NCBI GenBank assembly: GCA_022606425.2
Contig: JAHDVF020000211.1
Span: forward strand, 3,782,001 to 3,846,000
Length of the DNA stretch: 64,000 bases
Origin: Lepidostoma basale
Lineage: Eukaryota > Arthropoda > Insecta > Trichoptera > Lepidostomatidae
Direction of reading: 5' to 3'
Shown here: piece by piece, positions 22,350 to 34,952 of the stretch
Layout: every line of letters starts with the position of its first letter
Numbering within the stretch: the stretch's first letter is position 1
The notes under the pieces: generated by a model
What the model was told of the DNA's origin: nothing
What the model saw: only the letters and a program-made list of their open reading frames with translations
Databases searched by the model: none
Made by a program: the position numbers and the translations under genes

Positions 22350-22810
22350 TTATTAATTATTGTTTCTTGAACAATGATGTAAAACTCCATATTAAAAAAA
22401 TAATATGAATGAAAATGTCTCTTTATCTTTTTCTTTTTTATTTACTTTGTATATATAACACTAACTTTAAAAAAAATTATATATCAGTTTTGACAGATGT
22501 GATAAAGACTTATTTTGGAACGTTTATATTATCACTGAGGAAGGACTGATTGTCCGAAACATGTCTGATATATAATTGAATTTTTTGTAAAGTTAGTTTT
22601 GTAGGTATATACAAAGTATATAAAAAGAAAAAAGAAAAAAAAATAAAACATCTACAACACAAAGTACGGCGAACATAGAAGAAAATGTCTCTTTTCAAGA
22701 AGTTTTATTATAATTTATGTGAATGACATGATTCATTTGATAATACCTTAGACAGGCGGAACAAATCATTAATATAAAATGTGCTGGAATTCGTATTAAT
22801 TATTTATAAG
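22350..22810. repeat. Foldback P interrupted by a nested HH6 element
   Basis: The left end (TATTGTTTCTTGAACAATGA, 22360) and right end (GAATTCGTATTAATTATTTA, 22790) of a P element are split by the unit at 22425-22680. The P element was therefore present first. Confidence 0.8.
22425..22680 (+). mobile_element. Complete 256-bp HH6 hammerhead-like unit with target-site duplication
   Basis: GAAAATGTCTCTTT flanks it on both sides (22411-22424 and 22681-22694). The arms 22425-22487 and 22566-22635 are inverted repeats, followed by a 45-base tail (22636-22680). The core lies between the arms: TATCA (22530-22534), CTGAGGA (22535-22541), A, GGAC/GTCC with loop TGATT (22543-22555), GAAAC (22556-22560), AT, GTC (22563-22565), TGATA (22566-22570). 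Stem I (TATCA/TGATA) has five perfect pairs. The layout fits the short-stem-III type I hammerhead of Penelope-like elements, apart from one extra base before stem II. Catalysis is inferred. Confidence 0.8.
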
Positions 22811-22954
22811 ACACGTTCAAATGTGAACTGCAAATGTAGTCTACCGCAGATCAAAACATTTTTTGGACTGCATATGTAGCAAGGCGCACTATAGGGGTTA
22901 ACTAGTAATATTTGTATACATAATATTTCAAAGCTGGAGATGCCTTTTCGCAAC

Positions 22955-23085
22955 CCATCACACGTGTCTCCCGCTGGGGCGAAAAGAGAAGGATTGAATG
23001 CAACATCGGTTAAAGTGTGGTAGTTCTTTATTTCTACCTACCCTTTTGGAGAGACGGCGTGATGGTTAGTTAGTTAGTTAATATT
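22955..23085 (+). repeat. RTE-A2 3' end with (TTAG)n tail
   Basis: Shares the GGGGCGAAAAGAGAAGGAT block and ACATCGGTTAAAGTGTGG with the inverted copies at 42110-42230 and 55236-55359. Ends GACGGCGTGATGGTTAGTTA. Confidence 0.7.
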
Positions 23086-24519
23086 TTTAATACAGCGAAC
23101 AGTTGTAAAGCGGATCCCTAATCAATCATCGATCTCATAGTTTTTCGTATTCGCAAAAAAATTTCATTGCCAATTCATTCATTAACCACAATAGTAGGAA
23201 TTTAAAAATCACATTGCATTTTTCCGTTATGCTATACAAAATCACATTTTGGATATTTGAAAATCGAAAGATGTACAATTCTGTAGTTTTATTTTTTTAC
23301 ATTATGCTCTAACATTCTAAGATATGCTAACAAATTATTATTTTACTAATTAATTTAGCTGATGTATGAAAGAGATACAATCTCTTATTTTTTATGACAT
23401 GCGATTTGGATATTGTCAAAAATCGTTAATTTGAAGATCTACTTGTTATGATGTTGCATTAACTGGCAAAACCCTGATATCGATTTTTTTTCTGTAAATT
23501 CATAGTTGCATTTTCCTACCCTGTTGAGTATACAGGATACGTTATATTGTGAGTGTTTTCCTAAATATACGTTTTGTTTTCACTAAAAGTTATATATATT
23601 TTTTCCGATACTTTTGTAGTTAGTGGACATCAGTTAAAGTAGACAATAGTTACATTATATTGCGTATCTACACGAAAATATTATTTTGACTTTTTCAACC
23701 CTGTAACTCTATTCGAAATTTTATTACAGCATAAACATAATATCTGTGTTGGCTTCTATTTAAAAAGTATATATAACACATTTTTTTAATAAGGGTAGAA
23801 AAAAATATAAATAAAAAAAAACAAAATAATTTCAACAAAAGAATTTTTTATTTTTTTATGAAGGAATTAAGTAAACTTAAATTTCACATAGTTAACGAAA
23901 AAATTACTATATAAAAATGATTTAGTGTTATCACAAAGAAATTTGCACAACTTAAATAATTTTGTATACAATGTTAGGTTAAAATCGAAACATAAACAGG
24001 CCCACAAAATATTCCGATGTAATACTGGCTGTCGAGATTATACTAATGTGATTTTGGTAAACAAATGCAACGATAAATAAATTAATATATATTTAATAGT
24101 ATTATTCAAAATGCTTTAAAACGGTCGAAATCAATCAGATTTATTTTTACAAATTGTTTATTTAGGTACCACACGATGAACAAACTTAGTTTAAAAAGTG
24201 TATTCCATTTATGAATTAAAACAATTGAAGTATAAAAAAACAGTAGGTGTAGTATCAAAGAGAAAGAGAATTTTAATATCAAACTATATATAAATGTACA
24301 TCATGGACTTAAAAAGACAACTTGCATTTTTTATATCTTTATATGATTTTTTTCGAGCGTTTACATAAAATAATCATTTGGAATTATTTTGTGTATAATA
24401 TTGGTATTAAATATTTTAGTAAGTACGTATACAGGTAGTCACACCGTTTGAATATTTTAATGTTGGTTCAGAGGTCAATCTTAAAAAATGGTAAAATATG
24501 AACAGATTTTTTTGGAAAC

Positions 24520-24720
24520 GTGTTTTTAAGATAATCGAATGATTTTACTGAAATGTCTTGATAGAAGTTTATTTGAAATAATAATGAATTAAAACTTTAT
24601 TTTTAAACAACTACTTTCACTTTATTCTATATTTCGACGGTGACCGGCTTAGCCACTGGTCTACTGGTCTCCTGTAGTTATAAAAAAAATTGTTTTATTT
24701 AATTATAATATTATTTTACA
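24520..24720 (-). repeat. Decayed HH3 fragment
   Basis: The minus strand keeps the AAGTGGAAGTAG-like outer part and GGTCACCG around 24640. The hammerhead core is lost. Confidence 0.5.
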
Positions 24721-25777
24721 TATGTATTGTTTGAAACATGATAGAATTGTTGCCTATTGATTTAAGTATGGTATAATAAAATAAATCTGTGTTGCATCGT
24801 GGAAGGTGATCTTACGGATAAGCTGTGAATTAAACTAAAAATTAGCTGGAATTTTATTTCAGTCTTACAAATTAACATGGTTGTCTTCATTATACAATAA
24901 TTTATTAATTTTCATACTATTTTGATTTTTGTTAGATACATTTTTTTATAATTATAATATAGTACAGTAATAATTATCTAACAGTAATAAAACAGTAAGA
25001 ATGAACAATGGAAATATTCCGAAATTTTATAATAACTTAAATTTTTAATCTAGAATATTTATATTAAATATAATTGCATTTGAGAAAGTATATACAAGAT
25101 TTCTATTTTAATATTAATAGGAAATACGTACACAACAATAAAAAGTTAATTAATGTATCTTTACAATATGCCAGACACTCCATGTCCAGCTCAACAGTAG
25201 TACTTTGGCATTGTTTAAACTCTCCACTTCTTCGGAGTGTATACATACTTCATACATAGGTACAATATAACTAAAAGTGTCTTTTATCATCTTAAATAAA
25301 TACGCAAAAATGTACAGCGCATATTGAGAATCAACAAAATGTCTTTTTTTTTCGATCACCAAACAAAATACCGTGTTTAGGGGTACTTAGGATTGTAAAT
25401 AATAATTGATTTTAGAACTTAACTAGGAATAGTTCCTCGCCACAAGAAAAAGAAACTAAATGCAAAGAGTTATACATATATAAAGTAACACAAACCACCG
25501 ATTTGAATGCAGTAAAATAATGCCCACCACATTTAACGCGAAATCACAAATGCCGGGAATACAGATTATAAAACAGACTACAGAGGAAATCTGCCGAAAT
25601 TAGACTAGATGAGAATGTGTCGCTCCGCGGGCGAGCGAGAGTTAGTTTACCTTAAATATAACTGGCCCTTATTTGGTTAATCGTTCAACTTCGAGGATAC
25701 GGGTGTCGAATTAATTATCAAAATATCTGACTGGGCGGGGCGGGCGGCGGCAGGCGGAACCCCCCCCAAGGAAAGAG

Positions 25778-27825
25778 TCACGTGGCCTCCTCCTTGCAGG
25801 CGTTAGAGTCGTCCGATATTATTCCGAGGGGAGCGCCACCCTTGCTTTGGTTCACCACGCACTTACGCATGTGCTTCTCGAGGGTGGACGGTACGGAGAA
25901 AGGCATCTCGCAAAACCGGCAGCGGTAGACGTCTTTCCCCAGCCGGCCGTGGGTCTTCATGTGGCGCGTGAGCTTCGAGCTCTGGGCGCACGCGTACGAG
26001 CACAGCTCGCACTTGTAGGGCTTTTCCCCCGTGTGGGAGCGCCGGTGAACGGTCAGGTTCGAGCAGTTCTTGAACACCTTCCCGCAGTACTCACACGTGT
26101 CGTTCCGCCGGTTGTCCTTGGACTTGAGCAAAGGGTTCTGCAGAAGGCTGTTGGGGTTCGACTTCAAACCATCGAAAATGTTGTCGGGAGGCCGTTGTCC
26201 GTGAAGGTTGGGCAGCCACCAGCCATCGCCTCTTTCCATCTCCAGCTTCATTCGCTTGCTGGCCTCAAAAGGGTTTTCGAAAGGGTTGAAGAGTGGGTGA
26301 GGTCCACCAGGGCCAGGCTGCCCGAGCATGTTTTTTGCAAACTCTTCCTTGAGTCTGAGGGCTGAAGGCGGTAGACCGTTCAGTTTCTCTTGGGATCCGG
26401 GAGGGATGGCCCCTAGACCGTTATTGTTATCGTGATCCTTATTAGCTAGCTGCCATTTATGTGCATTGCCCGACTCTTGGAGGGCTTGCTTGTAGGCTTC
26501 ACTATATTGAGCAATGTTTGACAAACCAAATTTATCCATCAGTTCTCCCACGAGAGATGCTGCACTCACAGGCGGTTGTGTGAGATGGTTAAGTGGCTTT
26601 AATGGTTTTGGAGGTAAGCCCGTTGACGGAACACTCAGATCTTCAGCTTCATCTTCCTGATATTCATCATCCTCTTCTTCCTCTTCGACGTCTTCTTCTT
26701 CTAATTCTTCGTTGGAATCTTCCTCGTCTAGAGTTTCTACAGAACCAGCATTACTAGTCCGATCTTCTGGCGTTTGGTGGATCTTCATATGACGTTTCAG
26801 TTTTGAGCTTTGAGCGCAAGCGTGGTCGCATACTGTGCACTTGTATGGTTTTTCTCCAGTATGTGCGCGTTTATGTACGATAAGATTACTTTGGAAGCGG
26901 AATTTCTTCCCACAAAACTCACAAGAATGAACCGAGTCCTCCGAGGTGCCCAGGAGAGCCTGCTTAGAAGGAGGGGTCGACGCGGACCGCGGAGTCGTGG
27001 TGATGGCGGGGGCGGATGAAGGGGCCGCCGAGAGTTCCGATCTCTTCTCGGGCGGCGTGAGGCTCTGCGGTCTGCTAGAGTTGCTGTTGCTGTTGTTGTT
27101 GTTATTCGTCACCGGCGTGGGCGGCAGGTGAGAAGGAGAGGGGGAAGCGAAAGGTGGAGATTGCTTCCGGGGGCTAGGTGAGCTTGAATTGCCTGTGGCC
27201 GCCCCCGGGCTGGTTGTACCGGCCAGTTGCCGCAAGCGCTGCGAGTAAAAATCCAGTTGTGGTTCTAGAGATAGTTGTTGGCTGGGTGGAGGGAGAGAAC
27301 GGTCTCTGGAGGGGACCGGAGGAGCGGGAGGTCTGTCCGAGGGTGGGGGAAAAGGGGCATGCGGAGGAAGAGACCCCGCCGCCACGGCTGCGGCGGCCGC
27401 CGCCGCTGCGAGGTTTAATCCGTGGTGCCTAAACTGTTCCGAGACAAGCTGCTCCATTCTGAACCGGTGGTCGTGGTGAGATGGTCTGGCGAACATCGGC
27501 GCGGGTGGGCCTGGGGGATGCGCCAGAGATGGTAGGTTTCCTCCCAACGGCATTCTCAGCAGACTACCGACACCGAAAGGACTGTGTAGATCCGGTGGGG
27601 GAGGCGGTAGGATAGGGTGGTGGCGTAGCGACTGGGGCAAGGGAGCCCCTCCTCCAGATGAGCAAGAACTCGTGGAGCACGAGGAGCTAGAACTGTGGTT
27701 GCTTTTATGAGGTCCTGGAGATTCCACGTAAATTTTCACTCCGTGTGAATGTTGAACGTGCTGCAGGAGGCGCCAGGCAGAGTGGACGCGCGTCTTGCAC
27801 GTTGAACAAACGTAGTTACTTGGTT
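25778..27825 (-). CDS. BCL11: BCL11A/B homologue, last coding exon (six zinc fingers and stop)
   Basis: A C2H2 transcription factor of the BCL11/CG9650 family, expected to act in the nucleus as a sequence-specific regulator. Exon of 2048 bases: two bases complete a split Glu codon, then 681 residues and TGA at 25778-25780. The acceptor AG is at 27826-27827. Numbering from the first full codon: EPSNYVC starts finger 1 (C6, C9, H22, H27); fingers 2 and 3 at about 301-349; fingers 4 to 6 at about 577-655, including [20 protein letters not shown] and ending in HMRKC, so the last finger is C2HC. Between them lie a polyproline and serine-rich start, an Ala tract (139-150), an Asn run (240-248), an acidic tract (365-396) and SKRMKLEME, which aligns with SKRIKLEKE of vertebrate BCL11A. 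The sequence is far more GC-rich than its surroundings. Function is from family knowledge. Confidence 0.95.
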
Positions 27826-27954
27826 CTGTAACAAAAAGAAAAAAAATTTATTAAATTTGCATTATTTAATCTATGACGTCTACTTATGAACATTTTTCTA
27901 ATAAATCACAGCAAATTTTCCGCCGTTTATCATTCAAAGAAAGGGTCATCTGAA

Positions 27955-28255
27955 AACCACCCATTCTGTCCATGTGTGAGCGAAGGGGGCTCCTCACTCT
28001 GTCCACATGAAGAGGCCATTACTCATAGCCCGGCAGACCCCCCTTCGGAGGCTGTTTAGAATTCAGAGGGCGGAGGGCCATAAGGCTAATAGCGGCACGG
28101 AAGTCGGACTCCGGACGGTGGCCGAGAAAAGGGGAATCCTTTACAATCTTCAATGGAGCGGTACTGAAAGGGTATTTCAGGTTTTTGTATCGCGTCTTCA
28201 ATACAACTTTACGGCATTTAACTCTAGAATAGAGTCAGCCAGTCTTTCAAATTAG
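27955..28255. other. Single-copy GC-rich intronic stretch
   Basis: Lies 130 bases upstream of the last exon in gene sense. Complex, GC-rich and unmatched elsewhere in the window. The overlapping frames on both strands show no domain. Could be a conserved intronic element or an unused exon; not supported as coding. Confidence 0.25.
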
Positions 28256-28329
28256 TTCAACAGAAAAATATTTATAACGAGGTAAATAAACGTCGGTTAT
28301 CACTTTTTGCAAGATACATAAGAACAAAT

Positions 28330-28680
28330 AAATACAATATTCTTATGTATTGTTTTTTGAACAATGATGTAAAATATCATATTAAATAATTAATACCAAT
28401 AGAAACGTCCGCTTTCTCGAAGTTTTATTATATTTTACGTGAATGACATGTTGCATTTGATAATGCATTGGCAATACGAATCATGTCATTCCCATAAAAC
28501 TCGTAGAAAACAGACGTTTTCGTTTATATAAAAAATTTAACTAATTTGTTAAGCAATTATCAAACATTTATTTCACAAAAAATACATTTGATAATATCTT
28601 TCAAGACGAATCATGTCATTCTCATAAAATAACATTAATCTTTAAGAAAACAGACGTTGTTATTCGTATTAATTACAAAA
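28330..28680. repeat. Foldback P, full copy plus a half copy
   Basis: The full copy at 28340-28540 has arms AGAAACGTCCGCTTTCTCGA and AAAACAGACGTTTTCG. An extra right half lies at 28590-28680 (GAAAACAGACGTTGTTATTC). Confidence 0.7.
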
Positions 28681-28859
28681 TATTTATAAAATAAAAAGAA
28701 GCATTCATATAAGTAATTTTGCTGGAAATCAAAGAAGATTTGGAAATATGCATTTTATCCTTCTGGTTCCTGCATTTTCATATTTTATAGTTCAAAACAT
28801 AATACAAAATTAACGACACTACATAGTTAAAATGCGAAAGCTACCGCAAGAAAATAGAA

Positions 28860-29110
28860 GCACATGGGCCGAGTTATAGGTATAAATTTTTAATAACTGC
28901 GCCATCACGGAGTGTTCTGGTCGGGGAAAAAATAGGAAAGCCGTTTCGAATACTTGGCGCGCTTTTCCAAGCGGAAACGGCGCAGACTTCCGGCGCTGGA
29001 CAGAAACGGCGGGACAATACAGCGACAGGTAGTATTATAGCTACGACGCCGCGCTGCGTCGCGACGCCTCGCAATATTAATGCACAGGACGCCGAGGGGT
29101 GATGAATCAA
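28860..29110. other. Single-copy GC-rich stretch
   Basis: Complex sequence with several CG dinucleotides, including the dyad-like GCCGCGCTGCGTCGCGACGC (29048-29067). No coding sense and no repeat partner. Confidence 0.25.
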
Positions 29111-29232
29111 TCCATGAAAAATTATTCTGTCCTTGGTAAATTATATTAGTTCAAACACCATAGATCTATTTACAAAAAAATATCGTAAGGCTATACCGGA
29201 AAATGAATTACTCACAAACATAGGTACTATTA

Positions 29233-29677
29233 GAAGGATGAAAGTAGAATAAATGCAGTAGAAATGAGATCTCTTAGACGAATGTGTCGATACTCTGTGT
29301 ATGATAGAGTGTCGAATGAAAATATAAGAAGTGAATGCGGTGCGAATGATGGTGTCATGAATAAGATAATGAAAGGATCATTAAGATGGTTTGGACATAT
29401 GGAAAGAATGAATGAAGAAAGAATGGTATAAAAAATATGTTAATGATGCAAATGGAACCAGATAAAGAGGAAGACCGAGGAAAACGTGGCACGATCAAAT
29501 AAATCAAATATTGAATGTCGGCCATGTGAGGAGTCAGAGAAATCGACGCGCGTGCATGACACGATGTATGAATGTTGAGGAAGCGAGAGAAATATGTCAG
29601 AAAAGAAAAGTGTGGCAGTCCATTCTTTCTGCCTACCCCTTCGGGGAGACGGCGTGATGGTTAGTTAGTTAGTTAGT
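29233..29677 (+). mobile_element. RTE-A LINE, 5'-truncated, with target-site duplication
   Basis: TAGGTACTATTA flanks it at 29221-29232 and 29678-29689. It carries the RTE-A C-terminal region (NAVEMRSLRRM, GSLRWFGHMERM) with a frameshift near 29430, and ends GACGGCGTGATGGTTAGTTA plus further TTAG units. Confidence 0.85.
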
Positions 29678-29776
29678 TAGGTACTATTATATATTTATTT
29701 GATTGGGTAATGCTTTTCTTCCTTGGATTCCATTTGGAAACATATCGAGATAAATAAACTTATAGTACAATATATT

Positions 29777-30087
29777 CATTGAGCAGCTGGGTATCAAAGC
29801 AAGACTCTCGCGGATGTGCTCTCAGAGAGTGTTGAAATATTTTGGACAAATAGCCCGGAAAGATCAAGGTAACCTTGAAAAGCTCATCATTATGGACAAA
29901 GTTGAGAGAAGGCGACCACAAGAACGACCACCGAGCCGCTGGTCCGATGAAATCAGGGATCTGACTGGTCTCTCATTAGCTGCAGCCTGGAGACTGAGGG
30001 TGATAGGAGCGCATGGCGTGCCATGGTCAATAGTTTACAGGATGGACGCGACCCTCAATCATGAGGAATACGACGGAGAAGAAGAAG
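29777..30087 (+). mobile_element. RTE-E LINE C-terminal fragment
   Basis: Open frame within 29814-30140 with MCSQRVLKYFGQIARKDQGN, LEKLIIMDKVE, RRPQERPPSRWSDEI and DLTGLSLAAAWRLR, ending in an AAG-rich run. This is the RTE post-RT segment (V-GH-AR-D, RGR-P-RW, LTGLSL). ACAATATAT-like repeats at 29767-29776 and 30088-30097 look like a target-site duplication. Relatives are at 43610-43905 and 61415-61800. Confidence 0.75.
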
Positions 30088-30119
30088 ACAATATATATTT
30101 TAAGGGAGAAAAAACAGTG

Positions 30120-31194
30120 TTTAAATTCATCAAATCATGAATTTACTTGCATACAATTTTTAAGGGTATTTAGATATTTTCTAAATATAAAAACATTAGA
30201 GTTGAAAAGAGGATAGTGATGTGTTTAATTCAGATAAGATTAATATGTTATATACTTTTTTTTAAGTGCCACAATAATCTAATTTCTAAATTCATTATGT
30301 GAATAATATCGCAAAGAACTCTAGCAGCAACTTATGATTTCCAGGCGCAGTGCTTTGAAAACAATTAAGGGATAGGACATATTGTTTTGTGTGTTTTTTA
30401 TTAAATTATTTGATCCTTGTACCAGTAGCTTTATCTTTTATCATAGTTAAAGTTATTTAAATATTATGCATAGCCCGGTATAATGAACAGTTATGTAGGA
30501 TAATTGAGGAGACAGTTGGAGACCGCACTTTTAATGCTTGATGTTTAGTTTCGAGGAAAGTTTATATTTTACAACGATAGATGGTGCTTAATTATCTTAA
30601 ATATTTGTTTTTTTAAAGTACATAACATTTATACTTTCATATGAAGCAATTAATTTGATATATCATTATTAAAATAATTTTAAACATGCTTTTACTAGTT
30701 TCTACACCATATTAATTATCTTGTTAAAATTAATCGGTTTTGTTCTCGCCAGAACTTCAGGTTTACAAAATAAACAATTAATTTTTATTCTCTAATTCTG
30801 TTTCTCCGATAGTTTAAACAAAAAAATAAAGCAGTGTAAAATAGAAAAAATGTGTTAACAATTTTTTTGTAAAATATTTCTTGGTATGACATCCTACATT
30901 TTTCAAAAAATAAGATTAAATAATATCGCGCTGCAAGTCCATCGAGCCTTGACACATTAAGACGGGGGTAGTTTTCAGTTTTCACCCCTTTTGGCGTCAC
31001 TCGCGCATCGGGCGTCTCTCGGACGTCCGCCGCATAACAATCTCATCCCTCTAGGACTACAGCCTTCCCACACCAGGATCATTGAAGGGTGGGGGTCGGG
31101 GTGGAGGGGTGTCACTTCCTCTGTTCTACCTCACAGAGTAAAAATCTGCATTCTGCTATTTTGTAACGTGAAATGTACAACACTAGTACCATAA
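30120..31194. other. AT-rich intron sequence with a GC-rich patch
   Basis: No frame or repeat recognised in 30120-30950. The patch 30955-31150 is C- and G-rich, unique and noncoding. Confidence 0.3.
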
Positions 31195-31410
31195 CATTTT
31201 AAAATAGCAAAGTGGCAACAACTATGACTGTCACACATGTGAAAAAATATCTCACACTGTCTTCGGTCTGCTAGAATTCACGTGACAATATAATTGGCAA
31301 TAGACTAGCTAGTCATGAGAATCAACAGTTAAAAAATGTATACAGTAATTGGGTTCAAATAACATGTTGTGTACACAAATGTGGACACCAACGGGAAACT
31401 ATTACATCAA
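31195..31410 (+). repeat. SINE copy with damaged head
   Basis: The body (TCACACTGTCTTCGGTCTGC to GTAATTGGGTTCAAATAACA) matches 50990-51230. The A box is weak (AAGTGGCAACAACTA) and the B box is deleted. Confidence 0.65.
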
Positions 31411-32394
31411 AAAAGCCCAAATGGCATCCCAAGAACCAGCAGAATTGAATAGACTTAATCAATCTCTAAGATTGAAACTAAAAAATATATATAAAAACGA
31501 AACAAAATTCTATACAGTATTTCCATGATATAAAATTTTAAATAACGAACAAACAAAATCTAGTAAAGATGTCTAATTTTTTTAACGTTATCAGTCGGTT
31601 ATTTATATTCAAAATCTATTTCTAATTAATTTTAAAAAGTGAATATCAGTAAACACGTGGACTTTATGAAGAATTTTGTTTGGTGATATAAATACGAGTA
31701 CTACGTATATTACCGTATATACTACGTAGAGTACCTATTGATAGAAATATTGGGGTAGCATGGATAAATGATCGTTATATTGTCTAAGGCATTTTATGTT
31801 ATTTAATAATATAGAAAGTGTGTTAATGGAAGTTGGCAGTAGTCGGAAGAGAATATTCTGGAATGGATATTCCACATCTCGTCATGAGGTGACTCTATCT
31901 AATTATGTAAATATCCGTAGCAAATATTGGTTCCCCAAGGCGTCAGTTTTTATGGTTTTTTTACCCCCGGTCACACCCCGTCGTTTAAAATACACCCCCA
32001 CGGTCAGGGAGGAGAATATCATAATGTGGATGGAAATATATTACCAAGGTGAACCGAAAACGTGTTAACAGCACTGTAAAATGAATGTAAATAATAAAAA
32101 TAATATTAGAAAAAATACGCTATTCGTAAAAACCCCTACGTATAATATTAATAAAAATCATACAGAATTGTACCTGTATTGGGTAGTATAAATCTCATGA
32201 AAAAGACAAATATTTTAGTTATGTTTATTCACTATACAAGTGTAAATAAAGCCTGTCATAAACTAAAGTAAAAAAATATCCTGATTTTAATGTAAGGCGA
32301 AACGTAAAAATCGTACAAAATATAAATAAAATTATTTGACGTCATTTCGCATATCGTAGGCAGAATGATGGATCACTACATTTTATTTATTATA
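31411..32394. other. AT-rich intron sequence
   Basis: No repeat or gene recognised. A short frame at 31796-32068 has no family features. A GC-richer patch lies at 31930-32020. Confidence 0.3.
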
Positions 32395-32655
32395 TTAGTT
32401 AAAACAATTTCACGAATATTTAATATGAATGAAAACGTCCTTTTTCTAGAAGTTTAATTTTATTTTATGGGATTTAGACGTTTCGCCTTACTAAAGCATT
32501 GTCAAATGTCGTAAACATTTGATAATGCTTCAGTAAGACGAAACACGACAGTCCCATAAAACATTATAAAACTCATAGAAAACAAACGTTTTCATTCATC
32601 TTATTATTTGTTATAGAGTTTTACATCATTATTCAAGAAACGGCAAATAATCTTT
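32395..32655. repeat. Foldback P, well preserved
   Basis: Arms GAATGAAAACGTCCTTTTTC and GAAAACAAACGTTTTCATTC. The central dyad around 32500-32530 carries TTGATAA, T, GCTTCAGTAAG, ACGAAAC on the right arm, a degraded hammerhead-like order. Confidence 0.8.
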
Positions 32656-33760
32656 ACGAATTTAGTGTTTTAAAATTTATTAATCAGATATTGAGTAATT
32701 CAGGAATGAGTTGTTATTTGGATGTTTTATTTACTAAAAAAACTTGAATGTTTCATCACCCTGTTTCTCTGTTTTTTGTGGTTTTAGTAACACGGGAATA
32801 GTAACACCAAATTCTACATTATACTGAAAATTTCATCCGGTGAAACCCTCCCTTGGTCTCCGCGGGGAGGGGCGGGCGTGGTGCCTCGGAGGGGTTGTGA
32901 GGGAGGGAGTTTTAAACTAATATTGCGACACTTGTCAACATGTGTTGTTAAAATCCATTATCACCCCCAAAACACAAAAGCGGAACGATATAAAAACGCA
33001 GCTTTTCGATGGACACAAATATTATATCAAATTTGTGAACCGTGAAATTGGTAAGCGGTTATCAGCAAAATGAAATATTTTACATGTTATCTGTGAAATT
33101 AAATGTATCGAATATATGTAAATTGCAGTCTGTTGTGTTAATATTACGAACTAAATTTAAACTCATATTTTGAATATCGAATCTATTAACAAATAAATAA
33201 AGAAAAAAATATATTTTAACAATGCATTAACAGTGTCATAAATATAAGTTTTTTCTGTTTTATTTATACTTATTACAGTTAATTTAACTTTTATTATTGC
33301 GTACTTACTAACACTTATGTCTGAAATAAGCTAATTCTTTCGAATTCGATCTTTAAAAGATAACACTTTATTTTGACGATTAAGGCATATAGGTAGGATC
33401 AACTCAACCTTATTTATTTGGATATTTATTTATTGAAATACTTCTAGACGAAGTTTTATTTCCAATTTGATTTTTAGGTATTTTATTCTTTAAAACAGAG
33501 CTTTACTAATTCGACTGATTTAATAATCATATGAAATTGTATCATTTTAAAAATCAATATTTTATCTTTGATAATAGTCATAATTTTTTATTGTGGATTC
33601 ACATTTGCATCACAAACATGCTTCGGGTAAAAAATTTACAGTTATGAAGAGTATCTGTATACCGAAAAATGTTGGAGAAAAGTGCAAAGAAGTATTGTGA
33701 AAATACAAAGTTTAAAAAAGATATTTAAAAGTTATATTTATTATTGAAGGATTCATAATA
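32656..33760. other. AT-rich intron sequence with a GC-rich patch
   Basis: The patch 32835-32925 is G-rich on the plus strand. The rest is low complexity. Nothing coding. Confidence 0.3.
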
Positions 33761-33764
33761 ACAG

Positions 33765-33895
33765 AGTGTCAAATGCAAACATAAGAAGTGAATGCAATGC
33801 AAATGAAAGTGTTATGAACATAATTATTAAAGTGTCATTCAGATAGTTTGGATACATAAAAATTATGAATAAAAAATGGTAAAGAAAGTATATAA
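33765..33895 (+). repeat. Decayed RTE-A fragment
   Basis: AGAGTGTCAAATGCAAACAT to ATGGTAAAGAAAGTATAT matches the 29310-29440 region with many changes. Confidence 0.5.
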
Positions 33896-34339
33896 ACTAT
33901 GAAATTATTACATTGATGCTATTAACGAATGTAAAAATTAATTAATTGTGTTTTTATCCTAAAGCGAACGCATATAATGTAACCAGTATGTTTATTATAG
34001 CAACAATGTACAATAAATGAAGCAATTTTGAAAATAAAATAATCTCAAGGATATCTCAAACACTATAAATAATCCTTCATCCCTTGCGGGACTAGAAGGA
34101 GGGAGGAAAATATAATATGCGGTATTTGAATTTCTTTTATATTTCTACAATCTGATTCTGTGTGCCCACATTCCGGTCTTAATGGTATAATGGACCGAGG
34201 GGTCAAACGCGAGAATACGTTGAGATTTCTTTAAGATGAAATCTTACGCAAATATTTTTTTCAGAAATGTTTTTAAACATAAAAAGATCCTTTAATTTAA
34301 ACATATTTCTTTTAAATTTTGAAACACTGTTATTATATC

Positions 34340-34440
34340 ACAATTTATTATTATGATATTGTCACGATAGCTGTTTCGCCATCTGATGATGCGATACATC
34401 TGTCACAACAATCTCATAAAAATTAATTGAGATATAGGTA
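34340..34440 (-). repeat. HH2 hammerhead-like fragment, rearranged
   Basis: The minus strand keeps GGCGAAACAGCTATCGTGAC, but the left side of stem II is replaced. An old or collapsed copy. The stretch 34450-34950 beyond it is AT-rich and unassigned. Confidence 0.5.
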
Positions 34441-34952
34441 TATAACAACAGTATTTAAAATTTAAAACATTTTATAATGTTAACGTGTCATAGAGTTTCG
34501 GTCAAAATAATGGATTATCTATCAAATAGTATTTTTACAAGCTTTTATTACAATCAATTGCATTTATTTTTTATATATGAATATTTAATGAATTTTTATA
34601 ATATAATTGAAAATTTACTTTGTTTAAAAGCACATTTTAAAACTCCACATTAGCTATTTGATGTGGAAATTACAGCATGCTGTCTACTCATCATTTTTAT
34701 CTAGGACATCGATTTTAAATTCATCCAAAATATATGTGAGTTTTTAAATATTTAACAAATAGAAAGTCACTTTCTAATACTTGAGTCTTTTAAGAACAAT
34801 ATGATAATTTGGATTGATTTTTTTTTTTATATTTTCCACTGCATATTATAATAAATTATGCGATTAATATTTATTCATGTATTATATACTTATGTAAAAC
34901 ACAGTACCTACATGCATCATATTCGAAATTTGAAATTATTATGAAAACGATG

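Larger units (their letters stand above)
20560..25777 (-). other. AT-rich 3' flank, possible long 3' UTR of the BCL11 homologue
   Basis: Directly downstream of the stop codon in gene sense. It is low in GC and has no sustained frame. TTTATT (AATAAA on the minus strand) occurs many times, so the poly(A) site cannot be chosen by eye. Repeats inside it: P with a nested HH6 (22350-22810), an RTE-A2 tail (22955-23085) and a degraded HH3 fragment (24520-24720). Those insertions make a single 5-kb UTR less certain; 24720-25777 is the most likely UTR part. Confidence 0.35.

Noticed and set aside
25847..26365. 172-codon plus-strand frame over the zinc-finger exon
   Set aside because: It is the antisense shadow of the GC-rich BCL11 exon and has no domain of its own. 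The plus frames at 26810-27432 are rejected for the same reason.
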